Below are positions 28,607-38,223 of a DNA stretch of 64,000 nt, one piece after another; the first letter of the stretch is position 1, and each line of letters opens with the position of its first letter. Origin of the DNA: Paenibacillus sp. 37 (lineage in GTDB: Bacteria > Bacillota > Bacilli > Paenibacillales > Paenibacillaceae). Below the pieces are notes generated by a model. The model was not told the origin of the DNA. It saw only the letters and a program-made list of their open reading frames with translations, and ran no database searches. The stretch spans positions 186,001 to 250,000 of the forward strand of contig NZ_CP043761.1 in the NCBI RefSeq assembly GCF_008386395.1. Reading direction: 5' to 3'. A program made the translations under genes and the position numbers.

Positions 28607-31600
28607 TTACTGTCCCGCAGGGATACGGAAGGTCAGAATCTCATACGGTTTGATATCAAAAGAAATCCGGCCATTTTCCACGGCGCATTCCGCTTCGTTG
28701 TTCTCGAGCAAATCACATGCGTATGCCGTAGCACCTGCTCCTTCAGGTAATTGCAGGGAAGCACGGCTGCGGCGGCCATGTGCTTCATAGAGACGGATGA
28801 TCATATCATCGTTGTTCTCGGCTTTTTTGATAACCTCCAGCACGACATTATCCTGATCGACCGATGCGAGTGACCACAACTCAGGTAACGTGCCGGTTTG
28901 CGATGCAATCTCACGAGCAACCAGCGGCCGGTTGAGATCATAAGCAGCTTGGATGACACGTCCTTCACGGAAGTCGCCCTGATGCGGATAGAGCGCGTAG
29001 GTGAATACGTGCTGCTCTTTGTCAGCATTTTCATTTGGGTACGTTGCGCTCTTGATCAGCGACAGTCGCATCACCGAGTTATGAATGTCATATCCGTATT
29101 TGCAGTCGTTCAGCAGCGCCGCACCGTACCCGTTCTCCGCCAGATCAGCCCACTTCTGTCCGCACACTTCAAACCGGGCTTGATCCCAGCTCGTATTACG
29201 GTGGGTAGCCCGCTCGACGTTGCCGTACTGGATTTCGTAGACCGCTTTCTCACTCCAGATATCCAGCGGGAAGGCGGCTTTTAGCAGCAAATGCTCCTGC
29301 TTCCAGTCCACAAACGTACGGAAATCAATCCGGCGTGTATGCGCGTAGAAGATGATCGTTTGCTCAACGACAGAGTCCAGGAACTGTCGCTTCACATGTA
29401 ACACGGAACGCACCGGCCCGCTTTCAACCCACTCCAGTGACTGCAGGTCGCTAATCTCCCACATATGCTGTTCATAATAGTCGTCAATGTTCCATGCCTC
29501 ATATTCCGCAGGTCGATCCTCGAACACTTGCAGCACATTACCACGCTTGCCAGACTGAAGCAGCTCACGCCCCTCCAGCTTGTCCCATACGGATGTGAAT
29601 TCGGCACTTTCATTCAGGTGAATATCGTACCAAGGTGTATGGATGTGGCGCTGATTGGCTTCCCACTGCGCAACCGATACGCCCGCGACAAGTTCGTCTG
29701 TCAGATCCGGTGTGATTCGGAAGGATTTATATCCGGATGCAGGCACGTTCTCTGCAAGGAACACAAGTCCGCCTTCGGGAGTACGTTGGCTTGGTACAGG
29801 GCGATCTCCATCATGAACGGTCACTTTTCTCGCAAAAGCAGGCAGTTCAACAACGTCCGTCCGTACGAATCCGGTGGTGTTGAATACCACAATGGCTTCG
29901 CCATCAGATGTAATTCGGCTTGCAATGCCGTTCAGTGCGCTGTCTTTCAGCTCATCCGTGACACGCAGAACTTCTTCATATTGCTCTTTGGAATCCACAT
30001 ATACCTGCTCAATGGAGCTGCCTGGGAGAATATCATGGAACTGGTTCAGCATCGTCAGCTTCCATGCATGCTCCAGTGCATCAGTTGGATAGGCCGCTTG
30101 GGCATTGGCCTGACGATGAATCATGGCATACAGCTCGGCATCGGCCAGTGCAAATTCACTATGACGGTTGTACCGTTTGTTGCGGGCCATGGAAGTGTAG
30201 GTACCGCGGTGATACTCCAGATACAGCTCACCCGACCAGCGGGGAACGGAAGGGACATCCGCCAGATTTTGCTCCAGCTTCTCGAAAAACTCACGTACAA
30301 AGGTACGTTTCACCGCAGGCACACCCGGCAATCCAACATCAAGTCGTCTGCCATGCTCCAGCATCTCTTCGGTTGGTCCTCCGCCGCCATCACCGAATCC
30401 GAAACATTGCAGAACATCTGAATTGATGTTTTTGTTCTGGTATCGCTGCCACGTGCCTTTGACTTGAGAGGCGTTGAATCGTCCATTATAAGTCGTCTCG
30501 AAGCGACGTTGTCTGAAATCAGGATGTTTGTCATAGTCTGTCGCTGTGATGAAATGGGTTAGAACTTCAGAGCCGTCAATACCTCTCCAGTACATCGTGT
30601 CATTCGGAATCTGGTTCGTATCATTCCAGGCAATTTTGGTGGTCATAAAATAATCAATGCCACTCTTGCGCATAATCTGCGGCATCGCTGCACTATAACC
30701 AAATACATCCGGCAACCAGAGCACACGGTTCTCTACGCCGAACTCATCCTTGAAGAAACGTTTCCCGTATATAATCTGACGGATCATGGATTCGCCGGAG
30801 ATCAGGTTACAATCGGCTTCCAGCCACATCGAACCTTCCGCTTCCCAGCGGCCTTCGGCTACCTTTTCCTTGATTTTTTCATAGAGAGACGGGTAGTCTG
30901 CTTTCAGGTACGCATACAGCTGGGGCTGAGAGGACATGAACGTGTATTCTGGAAACTTGTCCATCAGATACAATACACTCGCGAAGCTGCGAATGACCTT
31001 CTCTCGAGTCTGATCCAATGTCCATAGCCATGCTACATCAATATGCGTGTGTCCGATACAGTGCACGGTAGGGATGTGATCACCAGCAGGGCGGACATCA
31101 CCATAGACATGATCTTGCAGATATTGGCGCGCTTCAGGTACTGACGCATGGAATTCTGCGCTGTTCTCCTGACGCAAATCCAGCAGATTCACGGCTTTAT
31201 TCAGATGTTCGACCAAATTCAGCCGCTCCAGATCATCCTCACGTAGCAGATCCGCAGCATCGAGCGCAGCCTTAAGATCGTAATATAGATCTGTGACAGG
31301 CTGATGATGCTCAGCTACATAGACATTGAGAAAGACATCGGCCGCCGAAGTACTACAGTACGCATATAAAGCCAGTTCGAATTCTTCCCCTTTTGCCGCA
31401 GCAGGTGTCAGGTCAATTTCCGTATGGTTCACATCCAGACCACAGATCAGTTCTCCATTGAGGAATGCCAGGAATTGTGGATTATCATAGTTCCAGATAT
31501 CATCCGCACCGGTGACAATGGTACATACGACTTTTTTTCCTTCCATATGATCCGGGATACGAATCCGGGTTTTGAAGCAGCTGTGTACATCTTTACCGCC

Positions 31601-31780
31601 CCAGCCATCACCTTTACGAAATACGTTCCAGGAGGAAGGGTCCTCATGCACCAGTTCCCAAGAGTGGTAACCACTCTCTTTATGATAAAGCTCCGGTATA
31701 TATGTCTTTGAGGTCAGTCGTGCACGTTCCAAGTGTTTAACTATGGTATGGATCCGAGTATACAAGGAATTCATTTTCAT
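28607..31780 (-). CDS. Alpha-mannosidase, glycoside hydrolase family 38
   Basis: 1057 residues with no signal peptide, so intracellular. An N-terminal beta region is followed by the GH38 catalytic domain starting VHCIGHTHIDVAWLWTLDQTREK (zinc ligands His and Asp). The nucleophile Asp is in WLPDVFGYSAAMPQI near residue 355. The GH38 middle domain and C-terminal beta domains follow. It removes alpha-mannose from oligosaccharides imported from N-glycans or yeast mannan. AAGGTGGG lies nine bases before the ATG at 31780. It is divergent from an AraC regulator, with a cre site between them. Confidence 0.95.
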   Translation of the reverse strand: MKMNSLYTRIHTIVKHLERARLTSKTYIPELYHKESGYHSWELVHEDPSSWNVFRKGDGWGGKDVHSCFKTRIRIPDHMEGKKVVCTIVTGADDIWNYDNPQFLAFLNGELICGLDVNHTEIDLTPAAAKGEEFELALYAYCSTSAADVFLNVYVAEHHQPVTDLYYDLKAALDAADLLREDDLERLNLVEHLNKAVNLLDLRQENSAEFHASVPEARQYLQDHVYGDVRPAGDHIPTVHCIGHTHIDVAWLWTLDQTREKVIRSFASVLYLMDKFPEYTFMSSQPQLYAYLKADYPSLYEKIKEKVAEGRWEAEGSMWLEADCNLISGESMIRQIIYGKRFFKDEFGVENRVLWLPDVFGYSAAMPQIMRKSGIDYFMTTKIAWNDTNQIPNDTMYWRGIDGSEVLTHFITATDYDKHPDFRQRRFETTYNGRFNASQVKGTWQRYQNKNINSDVLQCFGFGDGGGGPTEEMLEHGRRLDVGLPGVPAVKRTFVREFFEKLEQNLADVPSVPRWSGELYLEYHRGTYTSMARNKRYNRHSEFALADAELYAMIHRQANAQAAYPTDALEHAWKLTMLNQFHDILPGSSIEQVYVDSKEQYEEVLRVTDELKDSALNGIASRITSDGEAIVVFNTTGFVRTDVVELPAFARKVTVHDGDRPVPSQRTPEGGLVFLAENVPASGYKSFRITPDLTDELVAGVSVAQWEANQRHIHTPWYDIHLNESAEFTSVWDKLEGRELLQSGKRGNVLQVFEDRPAEYEAWNIDDYYEQHMWEISDLQSLEWVESGPVRSVLHVKRQFLDSVVEQTIIFYAHTRRIDFRTFVDWKQEHLLLKAAFPLDIWSEKAVYEIQYGNVERATHRNTSWDQARFEVCGQKWADLAENGYGAALLNDCKYGYDIHNSVMRLSLIKSATYPNENADKEQHVFTYALYPHQGDFREGRVIQAAYDLNRPLVAREIASQTGTLPELWSLASVDQDNVVLEVIKKAENNDDMIIRLYEAHGRRSRASLQLPEGAGATAYACDLLENNEAECAVENGRISFDIKPYEILTFRIPAGQ

Positions 31781-31841
31781 GTTGGTTTCCCACCTTGGTT
31801 TGTAGTAAGTACAGGCTGTAGTCGTCGTTGGAGCAAGAATA

Positions 31842-31857
31842 CTGCAAGCGCTAACAT
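31842..31857. promoter_or_regulatory. CcpA cre site
   Basis: CTGCAAGCGCTAACAT matches the consensus WTGNAARCGNWWWCAW at 15 of 16 positions. It lies 62 bases upstream of the GH38 start and in the divergent region shared with the AraC gene, so glucose repression of mannoside use is expected. Confidence 0.6.
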
Positions 31858-31979
31858 ATCAACTCTATCATAACAAAGGGGAAAGGGAGCAAACTACGTA
31901 ATGTATGCTGAAAAAGACGTATTTTTATTGCATTTCATGCTAAAATAAAATCATTAGTATCGGGATAGGGGGCATGTCC

Positions 31980-32903
31980 ATGACAACATCCGTTTTGACA
32001 TACGAGCAGGGATATGTAATCCATGTCAATCAGCCTGGAGACGAACTCTTTTATCATCTGGACTATGACGAGCGTTCTCATGACCTGAATATGGAGTTTC
32101 AGCACTTTCATGATTTTTATGAAGTCTGTATTCTTCTGGATCGTACGGCTGCGCATATTATTGAAGGCAGTTTATATGAGATTCAGCCATTGGATATCGT
32201 GCTGCTGCGACCTTCTTTGCTGCATAAGACGCAGTATCCGAAAGGTACACCGCCGAAACGGTTGATGATTAATTTTGCGATGCCTCGCCATATGCCAGGA
32301 CTTGAGAACGGTTACAATGAACTATTCTCCATTTTTGATGAAGAGGTTCCGATTTTCCGCTTCCCGGAAGAACGGCGCAAAGAAATCCTCGCGCCCATCA
32401 ATGATATTTTTGCCATATCCCAGCAGCGATCTACGCTTCAACCGGTTGTGATCCATCATAAATTTGTAGAATTTCTATGTGCAATTCATCGTTACGCAGC
32501 AGAGAACGGGTATGTGCGAGAAGAGACAGGATCATCGATGTCCCGGCGCATGTATGCCATTGCATCCTATATTCACAGCCACTATCAGCAGGATTTATCT
32601 TTGGACGAGGTGTCCAGGCGGTTTTATGTAAGTGCCCACCACTTGTCCCGCCAATTCAACAGGGTCACTGGTTTTACCTTCACGGAGTATGTGCAGATGA
32701 CCCGTATTCGAAATGCCCAGCAATTGCTGCTGAATTCGAGTGAAAAAATTACGGACATTGCTGCACAGTGCGGGTTCTCCAGCTTTTCCCAGTTCAATCG
32801 CATCTTCAACAAACAGAGCGGTATGTCACCAAGTGCCTATCGACGGAGCAGACCATCGCAGAGCAAACATGAAATGATGCTTGTGGGTGAAAGACCCGAG
32901 TGA
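31980..32903 (+). CDS. AraC-family transcriptional regulator
   Basis: 307 residues. N-terminal cupin-type sugar-sensing half (FQHFHDFYEVCILLDRTAAH, IQPLDIVLLRP). C-terminal double helix-turn-helix ends in DIAAQCGFSSFSQFNRIFNKQSGMSPSAYR. The ATG at 31980 is preferred because AGGGGG is seven bases upstream; the ATG at 31974 is too close to that site. It is transcribed away from the GH38 alpha-mannosidase and is its likely activator. Confidence 0.9.
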   Translation: MTTSVLTYEQGYVIHVNQPGDELFYHLDYDERSHDLNMEFQHFHDFYEVCILLDRTAAHIIEGSLYEIQPLDIVLLRPSLLHKTQYPKGTPPKRLMINFAMPRHMPGLENGYNELFSIFDEEVPIFRFPEERRKEILAPINDIFAISQQRSTLQPVVIHHKFVEFLCAIHRYAAENGYVREETGSSMSRRMYAIASYIHSHYQQDLSLDEVSRRFYVSAHHLSRQFNRVTGFTFTEYVQMTRIRNAQQLLLNSSEKITDIAAQCGFSSFSQFNRIFNKQSGMSPSAYRRSRPSQSKHEMMLVGERPE

Positions 32904-33038
32904 CGTTAGCGCCTAGCGTGAGATAATAAGCGGAGTGATGGACAGGCTTAAATTGCTAGTTAACGGGCTATTTTTCTGGACAGGAGATTTTTATGAAAAT
33001 AATAGCTAAGACATGGTATAGGGTTGGGTCCATCTATT

Positions 33039-33722
33039 TTATGATTTAGCTAGGGACAAACCGCCATCATACATCCGATATACTTTGTCACAATATTCAA
33101 GCATGCGCTCATCATGGGTAACCATAATGGCTGCTTTTTGGCGTGATTTCACTTCTTGCGCGATTAGACTAACCACTTCATGGGCTCGTTTGGTGTCCAA
33201 ACTGGCGGTTGGTTCATCGGCCAAGATGATGTTGGGATTATTCATTAAAGAACGCGCAATGGCTGTCCGTTGTTTCTCACCACCGGATAACTCTTCGGGA
33301 AAACTTTTTAACTTCGAACCCAGCCCCAGTTCTTCCAGCAGCTTGGTGGCAAATGCCTTATCCTCTTTTTTGACCGTTCCCGCCATTCTTTTTACAACTA
33401 GCAGTTGATCGAGAACATTTAGATAGGGAACTAGATTGGAAGATTGCATAATAAATCCAACTTCTTGCAGCCGTATATTAGATAGCTCTTTCTCCGTAAG
33501 CTTCGAAATATGATTTCCGTTTAGTTGAATATCTCCTTCGGAGGCTTTCAGCATAGCCCCAGCAATAGACAAGAATGTACTTTTACCAGAACCAGAAGGT
33601 CCAACGACAGCAACAAACTCCCCCGGTTCCACGGATATGGATACATGATCGAGCGCGGTGATCCGATTATTTCCTTCGGCATAATACATGGTGACTTCCC
33701 GCATGTGCAATCCCTTACTCAT
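33039..33722 (-). CDS. ABC transporter ATP-binding protein (MacB/LolD-type)
   Basis: 227 residues. Walker A GPSGSGKST, signature LSGGEKQR, Walker B ILADEPTASLD and the switch histidine in MVTHDERM are all intact. It energises the adjacent FtsX-like permease. Its ATG overlaps the permease stop by one base. The type is associated with export of peptides, antibiotics or lipoproteins, or with mechanotransmission. Confidence 0.95.
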   Translation of the reverse strand: MSKGLHMREVTMYYAEGNNRITALDHVSISVEPGEFVAVVGPSGSGKSTFLSIAGAMLKASEGDIQLNGNHISKLTEKELSNIRLQEVGFIMQSSNLVPYLNVLDQLLVVKRMAGTVKKEDKAFATKLLEELGLGSKLKSFPEELSGGEKQRTAIARSLMNNPNIILADEPTASLDTKRAHEVVSLIAQEVKSRQKAAIMVTHDERMLEYCDKVYRMYDGGLSLAKS

Positions 33723-34843
33723 TATTCAACCCTCCCGAGCGCCTTAAGCGGATCGATCTTTGTAATTTTGCGAACAGATACCAATGAACTTAACATAGCG
33801 ATAACCAGCAGGATAATAGAATAATTGAAGACAAGACTGGTTTCCAGCTTAAATGGCATTCCTTTTGGCATAATTGCTGCTGTCCCATAAGTCAGCAAGA
33901 TTCCAACAACAATGCTAGTCAGCGAAAGTACAAACACTTGCGAGATAATGGCTTTTCCCAAGAAACGGTTGCTGGCACCGATCGCTTTCATAATGCCGAA
34001 CTGGTTGGTCTTTTGCATCGTAATGACATAGAAGAATACCCCGAGTACAAATGCAGAGATCGCGAGCAGAAATGCAAGCATCATCAGAATCGTTCCGTTC
34101 TCTTCTTTGTATCCTGGCATGCCTTGCACAGCTTCCGACCGGGTAACTGTATCCGTACTGGCTAACTCTTTATTTATAGCTGCTGGATCAATATTTTCGC
34201 CTTGTAACATGATCGCATTAACCGGTCCGGCAATTCCTTTATCTGAACCTGGAGCCGCAAAGGCAATCTTCCGCCATTCAGCCATCGGGGTAAATACGGA
34301 TGCAACGTGGTTATAGGTCTGATTCTCCACAAATCCGATAATGGTCAATGATTCCGTCGTGCCATCCAGTTGAAAGGTGTCCCCGATATTATAGCCCTCA
34401 TCTTTTAGGGTCGAATTCACAACCACCCCGGTGGGATTTTCGGAAGACAGGTTTTCACCTTCTACAATAGCTGGTTCCAGGAAGCTTCCTGGGTTAATTC
34501 CTATAATCGCTATATCGACTTTATCTTCATTCTTGGTACTCGTCTCTTTCATTGCTGTTGCCATCGTACTTCCCATAGGTGATGCAGCATCCACATTAGG
34601 AAGTTGTTCCGCCTTCGCCACCAGTTGATCTGACAGCAGTGACTTGCTCATGGAAGACTGAGCCCCTTCTTCAAAGATGACATAATCAGCTTTCATGGTC
34701 TTGAATGTTGATGCGGCTAGCGTGGACAATCCATTCCCCAGACCGGATAAAATAAATACCAACCAAGCCATGAGTACGAAGATAATGATAATCATCAAAA
34801 ACTTCATTTTACTATGCATTAACTCCTTCATCGCTAAAAACAT
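33722..34843 (-). CDS. ABC transporter permease, FtsX/MacB type
   Basis: 373 residues. One N-terminal helix (FLMIIIIFVLMAWLVFILSG), a large extracellular domain, then three C-terminal helices in the FtsX region. The start at 34843 follows AAGGAG eleven bases upstream. A longer in-frame start at 34879 is less likely because it overlaps the ribosome site. It forms an operon with the ATPase, under TetR control through two palindromes just upstream. Confidence 0.9.
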   Translation of the reverse strand: MFLAMKELMHSKMKFLMIIIIFVLMAWLVFILSGLGNGLSTLAASTFKTMKADYVIFEEGAQSSMSKSLLSDQLVAKAEQLPNVDAASPMGSTMATAMKETSTKNEDKVDIAIIGINPGSFLEPAIVEGENLSSENPTGVVVNSTLKDEGYNIGDTFQLDGTTESLTIIGFVENQTYNHVASVFTPMAEWRKIAFAAPGSDKGIAGPVNAIMLQGENIDPAAINKELASTDTVTRSEAVQGMPGYKEENGTILMMLAFLLAISAFVLGVFFYVITMQKTNQFGIMKAIGASNRFLGKAIISQVFVLSLTSIVVGILLTYGTAAIMPKGMPFKLETSLVFNYSIILLVIAMLSSLVSVRKITKIDPLKALGRVE

Positions 34844-34870
34844 GATCTGTTCAACTCCTTCTCTCTTTTT

Positions 34871-34886
34871 TTGACACATGTGTCAA
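34871..34886. promoter_or_regulatory. TetR-type operator 1
   Basis: Perfect 16-base palindrome TTGACACATGTGTCAA, 28 bases before the permease start, in the exporter leader. It shares its TGACAC/GTGTCA half sites with operator 2. Confidence 0.65.
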
Positions 34887-34930
34887 ATTAGATGCGCGGC
34901 CACGCTGTCTTCATTATTAAACGACATAAA

Positions 34931-34944
34931 TGACACTTGTGTCA
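34931..34944. promoter_or_regulatory. TetR-type operator 2
   Basis: TGACACTTGTGTCA. On the minus strand its edge supplies TTGACA as a possible -35 for the exporter. It lies 21 bases past the repressor stop, between tetR and the exporter. Confidence 0.65.
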
Positions 34945-34964
34945 AATTGAATCCAAGAACAAAG

Positions 34965-35531
34965 TTAGCTCTTGGCTCCTCCGATCCACATTTGGAACAA
35001 CAGCTTTCCCCAATCAGGCGTAGGGATATTCATCATGTTAGGCGTATTAATTAAGTTGAAGAATACACCAACAAGTACAGGTAGAGGGATATCTTGCCGG
35101 AGGGCCTGATCCTGCTGTGCACGTCCAAATAAGCGTGATAATTGAATTTTGAGGGTCTTATGTGCTTCCTCAATAAATTCAAGATCTCTCGCTGCCGCAG
35201 CAGAATTAGTCGTATTAATTTTACTGGCATCTCCCAGAAGTTGATGGAGCGTCGATTCTTCTGCGTAGATCAGAAGCAGTTGCTCAAGAGCATCCATGGG
35301 ATCAGTCTCATCAACGGCTAATGAATTCTCCAACACGGTTGCTATTACACGCTTCATACAAGCAGCAACAATCTCTTCTTTATTGGCGTAATATTGATAT
35401 ATCGTGCTCCGGGCTCCAGATAGATGCTGTGAGAGCAGCTTAAGATGAAAACCGTCGTAGCCATGCTCCAGAATTAATTTCTTGGTCGTATCCAGTAGCT
35501 CTGTTTCGGTAAAAGATTGTTTTCTTCCCAT
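34965..35531 (-). CDS. TetR-family transcriptional regulator
   Basis: 188 residues. N-terminal helix-turn-helix TKKLILEHGYDGFHLKLLSQHLSGARSTIYQYYANKEEI, with a C-terminal helical ligand domain. It lies just upstream of the ABC exporter on the same strand. Two copies of TGACAC-N2-GTGTCA in the gap make it the probable repressor of the exporter. No obvious palindrome precedes its own start, so autoregulation would have to act by another route. Confidence 0.92.
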   Translation of the reverse strand: MGRKQSFTETELLDTTKKLILEHGYDGFHLKLLSQHLSGARSTIYQYYANKEEIVAACMKRVIATVLENSLAVDETDPMDALEQLLLIYAEESTLHQLLGDASKINTTNSAAAARDLEFIEEAHKTLKIQLSRLFGRAQQDQALRQDIPLPVLVGVFFNLINTPNMMNIPTPDWGKLLFQMWIGGAKS

Positions 35532-35706
35532 TGAATCTCTTCCTTTTTCTCATTTAAAGTTAGTGCGAACTTCACGTAATCGAGGTTGTACTTTAGGTCT
35601 ACAGGAGTTCTACACTTCCCTTGTTTATTATGATCAGTTTAGCATATGTTTGATGTCCATAATACCAACCAAGACGATTGGTCTGAATAAATGGGTGAAC
35701 ATATAC

Positions 35707-35746
35707 AAAAAGGCAAACCCTTGAACTTACAAGGGTTTGCCTTTTT
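35707..35746. terminator. Bidirectional terminator downstream of pdxA
   Basis: Perfect 17-bp stem, AAAAAGGCAAACCCTTG with CAAGGGTTTGCCTTTTT, six-base loop. On the minus strand it ends the kdgT-kinase-pdxA operon. Confidence 0.9.
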
Positions 35747-35836
35747 CTTTCTATTCATCGAATATCGACGATATACCGATACATCTGCAATTGATCTTAC
35801 GATCAGACTTACGCATGTACCGGATGAATCTTGGTG

Positions 35837-36838
35837 TTATCCCTGATCCTTCGGTGCCAGCTCAATGGCGGAGCGGATGGCAGCCAGCATGCTTTTGTCA
35901 TCGGCGATGTTCTTACCTGCGATGTCGAAGGCTGTACCGTGGTCAACCGACGTACGAATGATGCCGCCCTTCAGACCAACGGTGATGTTCACGCCTTCCT
36001 CGATGCCCATTACCTTAATTGGCGCATGGCCTTGGTCGTGGTAGCAGGCTACCACAATATCGAAGTCTCCGCGGCCAGCGCGGAAGAAGAGTGTGTCCGC
36101 CGGGAGTGGACCAACGACGTTAATGCCTTCCTGCTGCGCACGCTCAATGCCGGGCTGCAGTTTTCCTTCTTCTTCCCCGTTGCCGAACAGTCCGTTCTCT
36201 CCGGCATGAGGATTGATTCCGCATACGGCTACGCGCGGATTCTCAAAGCCTGCTTTTTTCAGCGTATCATGGGCAAGCTTCACAACGGTGTAGGTTCTTT
36301 CCGGGTTGATACTCGCGATGGCATCAATCAGACCCATGTGTGTCGTCAGGTGAATGACTCTCAGATTAGGCGTTGTCAGCATCATCGAGAAGTCCTGTGT
36401 ATCCGTCAGGTCCGCCAGAATTTCGGTGTGTCCTGGATACAGGTGCCCCCCTTGATGCAAGGCTTCTTTGTTCAAAGGTGCTGTGCAGATGGAGTGAATC
36501 TGGTGTTTTTTGGCGAGATCAATGGCTTTGGCGAGAAACTGGAATGCTGCATCCCCAGCCACGGCAGATACTTTGCCGTATTCCAAGTCCGCAGGGACAA
36601 GGTTCAAATCAATCACATCTACAGTACCGAATTCATACTTGGCTTCGGAAGGCTCTTGAATCGCGTTAACGTTCAGACTTGAGTCGATGATCGGCAGTAC
36701 GCGCTCCAGAATCTTCGCATCACCGATCACGAGTGGATTGCACTGATCATACATCTCTTGATGACCCAGTGCTTTCATAATAATCTCCGGTCCAATACCT
36801 GCTGCGTCGCCCATCGTAATTCCTATTGTAGGTTTCAT
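35837..36838 (-). CDS. pdxA: PdxA-family 4-phosphate dehydrogenase (PdxA2-like)
   Basis: 333 residues. GITMGDAAGIGPEI start, metal-binding histidines in YPGHTE, ACYHDQGHAPIK and TSVDHGTAFDIAGK. Classical PdxA oxidises 4-phosphohydroxy-threonine in vitamin B6 synthesis. When it sits next to a DUF1537-type kinase the PdxA2 role, oxidising D-threonate or D-erythronate 4-phosphate to dihydroxyacetone phosphate and CO2, is better supported by published family work. The start overlaps the kinase stop as ATGA. Last gene of the operon. Confidence 0.88.
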   Translation of the reverse strand: MKPTIGITMGDAAGIGPEIIMKALGHQEMYDQCNPLVIGDAKILERVLPIIDSSLNVNAIQEPSEAKYEFGTVDVIDLNLVPADLEYGKVSAVAGDAAFQFLAKAIDLAKKHQIHSICTAPLNKEALHQGGHLYPGHTEILADLTDTQDFSMMLTTPNLRVIHLTTHMGLIDAIASINPERTYTVVKLAHDTLKKAGFENPRVAVCGINPHAGENGLFGNGEEEGKLQPGIERAQQEGINVVGPLPADTLFFRAGRGDFDIVVACYHDQGHAPIKVMGIEEGVNITVGLKGGIIRTSVDHGTAFDIAGKNIADDKSMLAAIRSAIELAPKDQG

Positions 36839-38130
36839 ACAAGAATACCTCCTTTTAATTTTTGAATCGCATGGATAAAGACATCTGGTTTGCCGAATCC
36901 GCCTGCTTTGGTAATCACATGCAGATCATCAATGCCTATAAACTTGGAAATCGGCACGCCGATCTCAAGCTCATCCAGCAGCTCGAAGCCGCTAATATTC
37001 CATTTCAAACAGATTTGTTTTGCCGTATCGCCGCCAGTCATGGATACCCCTTTGAAAAGTCCCTCTTCCAGCAGTCTGGCACAGATCTCACCCATCGCAA
37101 GTACAATCTCGTTGCTGACTTCCGTGTGATTGAGACCACGAATTTCGCCCGTTGCCCGTGCCAGTTCGATATCCACCTGTTCAGCGGTGGAGTAGAGGAC
37201 AACATCTTGTCCTTCCAGCGCTTTGTCTCGGACCTCGTTATAGACACGTTCCATCTCTTCCGCGCGGTCTGCGGTTGCGGATACCGCTTTGAAGGAATGG
37301 AAGGATACGGAAGCCACGCGAGAATTGCGCATCAAGCGATGCAGCTGCTCACGGGAGTTTTTGTTCACGCTGCCTACCACCGTAAGGATTGGACCGGAAT
37401 TCTCCGGGATATCAAGTGAAGCAGCCCTGGATTCCAACGCGTAATGCGCAGGGAGGTAATTGGCAACGCCGGCCGAACCTGCCCAAGTAAAGGTATAATC
37501 CAACTCGCGGGTCATCTGCAGAATCAGTTCCAGATGGCGTTCTTCGGTGGAGTCCACCATCACATACGGAATGTTATTTGTTTTCAAGTGCTCCAGCTTG
37601 GTGCGAATATGATTCTGCCCGGCTTCCAGATCTGCGACGGTGATCTCGCCAACTTCGTACTTGGTCTGTAGTTTCAACAAGTCCGGAAGGTAGGAAATCG
37701 TAACAGGTGTCTTCGGATCATGAGCAATTTCAGTATCTGCCAGCGGGACGCCGTTCAGGTAATGAATTCCGTTCAGAATAGTCCGGTTATTTTTCGGATA
37801 TCCTGGAGCAATCATCATAAAATCAGGCTTAACTACATCATACACAGCATCAATCTCGATGCCGATATTGCCGCGCATGGTGGAGTCCATTTTTTTGAAA
37901 ATCGTCTCAAATCCGTTGTTCGTCAGCAACTCAGCAGCCCGATATACACGGTCATATGCTTCCTGAGGGGATATGGAACGACTATCTGTATCAAAGACGA
38001 CAGCATCGTAATGTGTAAGAGGTTCTTCATTCATATTAAAAAGAACACTGGTCTTCAAGCCATGACGGGCAAGCTGCACCCCGCTGTCATTGGCACCGGT
38101 CAAATCATCTGCAATAATAGCTAATTTCAT
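36835..38130 (-). CDS. Four-carbon acid sugar kinase (DUF1537/DtnK-like)
   Basis: 431 residues. LAIIADDLTGANDSGVQLARHG at the N-terminus and the glycine-rich VSMTGGDTAKQICLK near the C-terminus are hallmarks of this kinase family, which phosphorylates D-threonate, D-erythronate or related acids. The start at 38130 follows AGGAGG nine bases upstream; the earlier ATG at 38154 lacks a site. It lies between the permease and the dehydrogenase, giving a transport, phosphorylation, oxidation order. Confidence 0.88.
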   Translation of the reverse strand: MKLAIIADDLTGANDSGVQLARHGLKTSVLFNMNEEPLTHYDAVVFDTDSRSISPQEAYDRVYRAAELLTNNGFETIFKKMDSTMRGNIGIEIDAVYDVVKPDFMMIAPGYPKNNRTILNGIHYLNGVPLADTEIAHDPKTPVTISYLPDLLKLQTKYEVGEITVADLEAGQNHIRTKLEHLKTNNIPYVMVDSTEERHLELILQMTRELDYTFTWAGSAGVANYLPAHYALESRAASLDIPENSGPILTVVGSVNKNSREQLHRLMRNSRVASVSFHSFKAVSATADRAEEMERVYNEVRDKALEGQDVVLYSTAEQVDIELARATGEIRGLNHTEVSNEIVLAMGEICARLLEEGLFKGVSMTGGDTAKQICLKWNISGFELLDELEIGVPISKFIGIDDLHVITKAGGFGKPDVFIHAIQKLKGGILV

Positions 38131-38223
38131 GCAGTCATCCCTCCTTGTAAGCAAAATGTCATAATAAGTCCGTCAGATCATCAATTAGCACAGATTAAGC
38201 ATATCGGATCAGGTGATAACCAT

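Noticed and set aside
29465..30421. Open frame antisense to the GH38 gene
   Set aside because: No ribosome site and no recognisable domain; it lies wholly within an intact mannosidase gene.
35831..36682. Open frame antisense to pdxA
   Set aside because: Shadow of an intact gene; no start context and no family.
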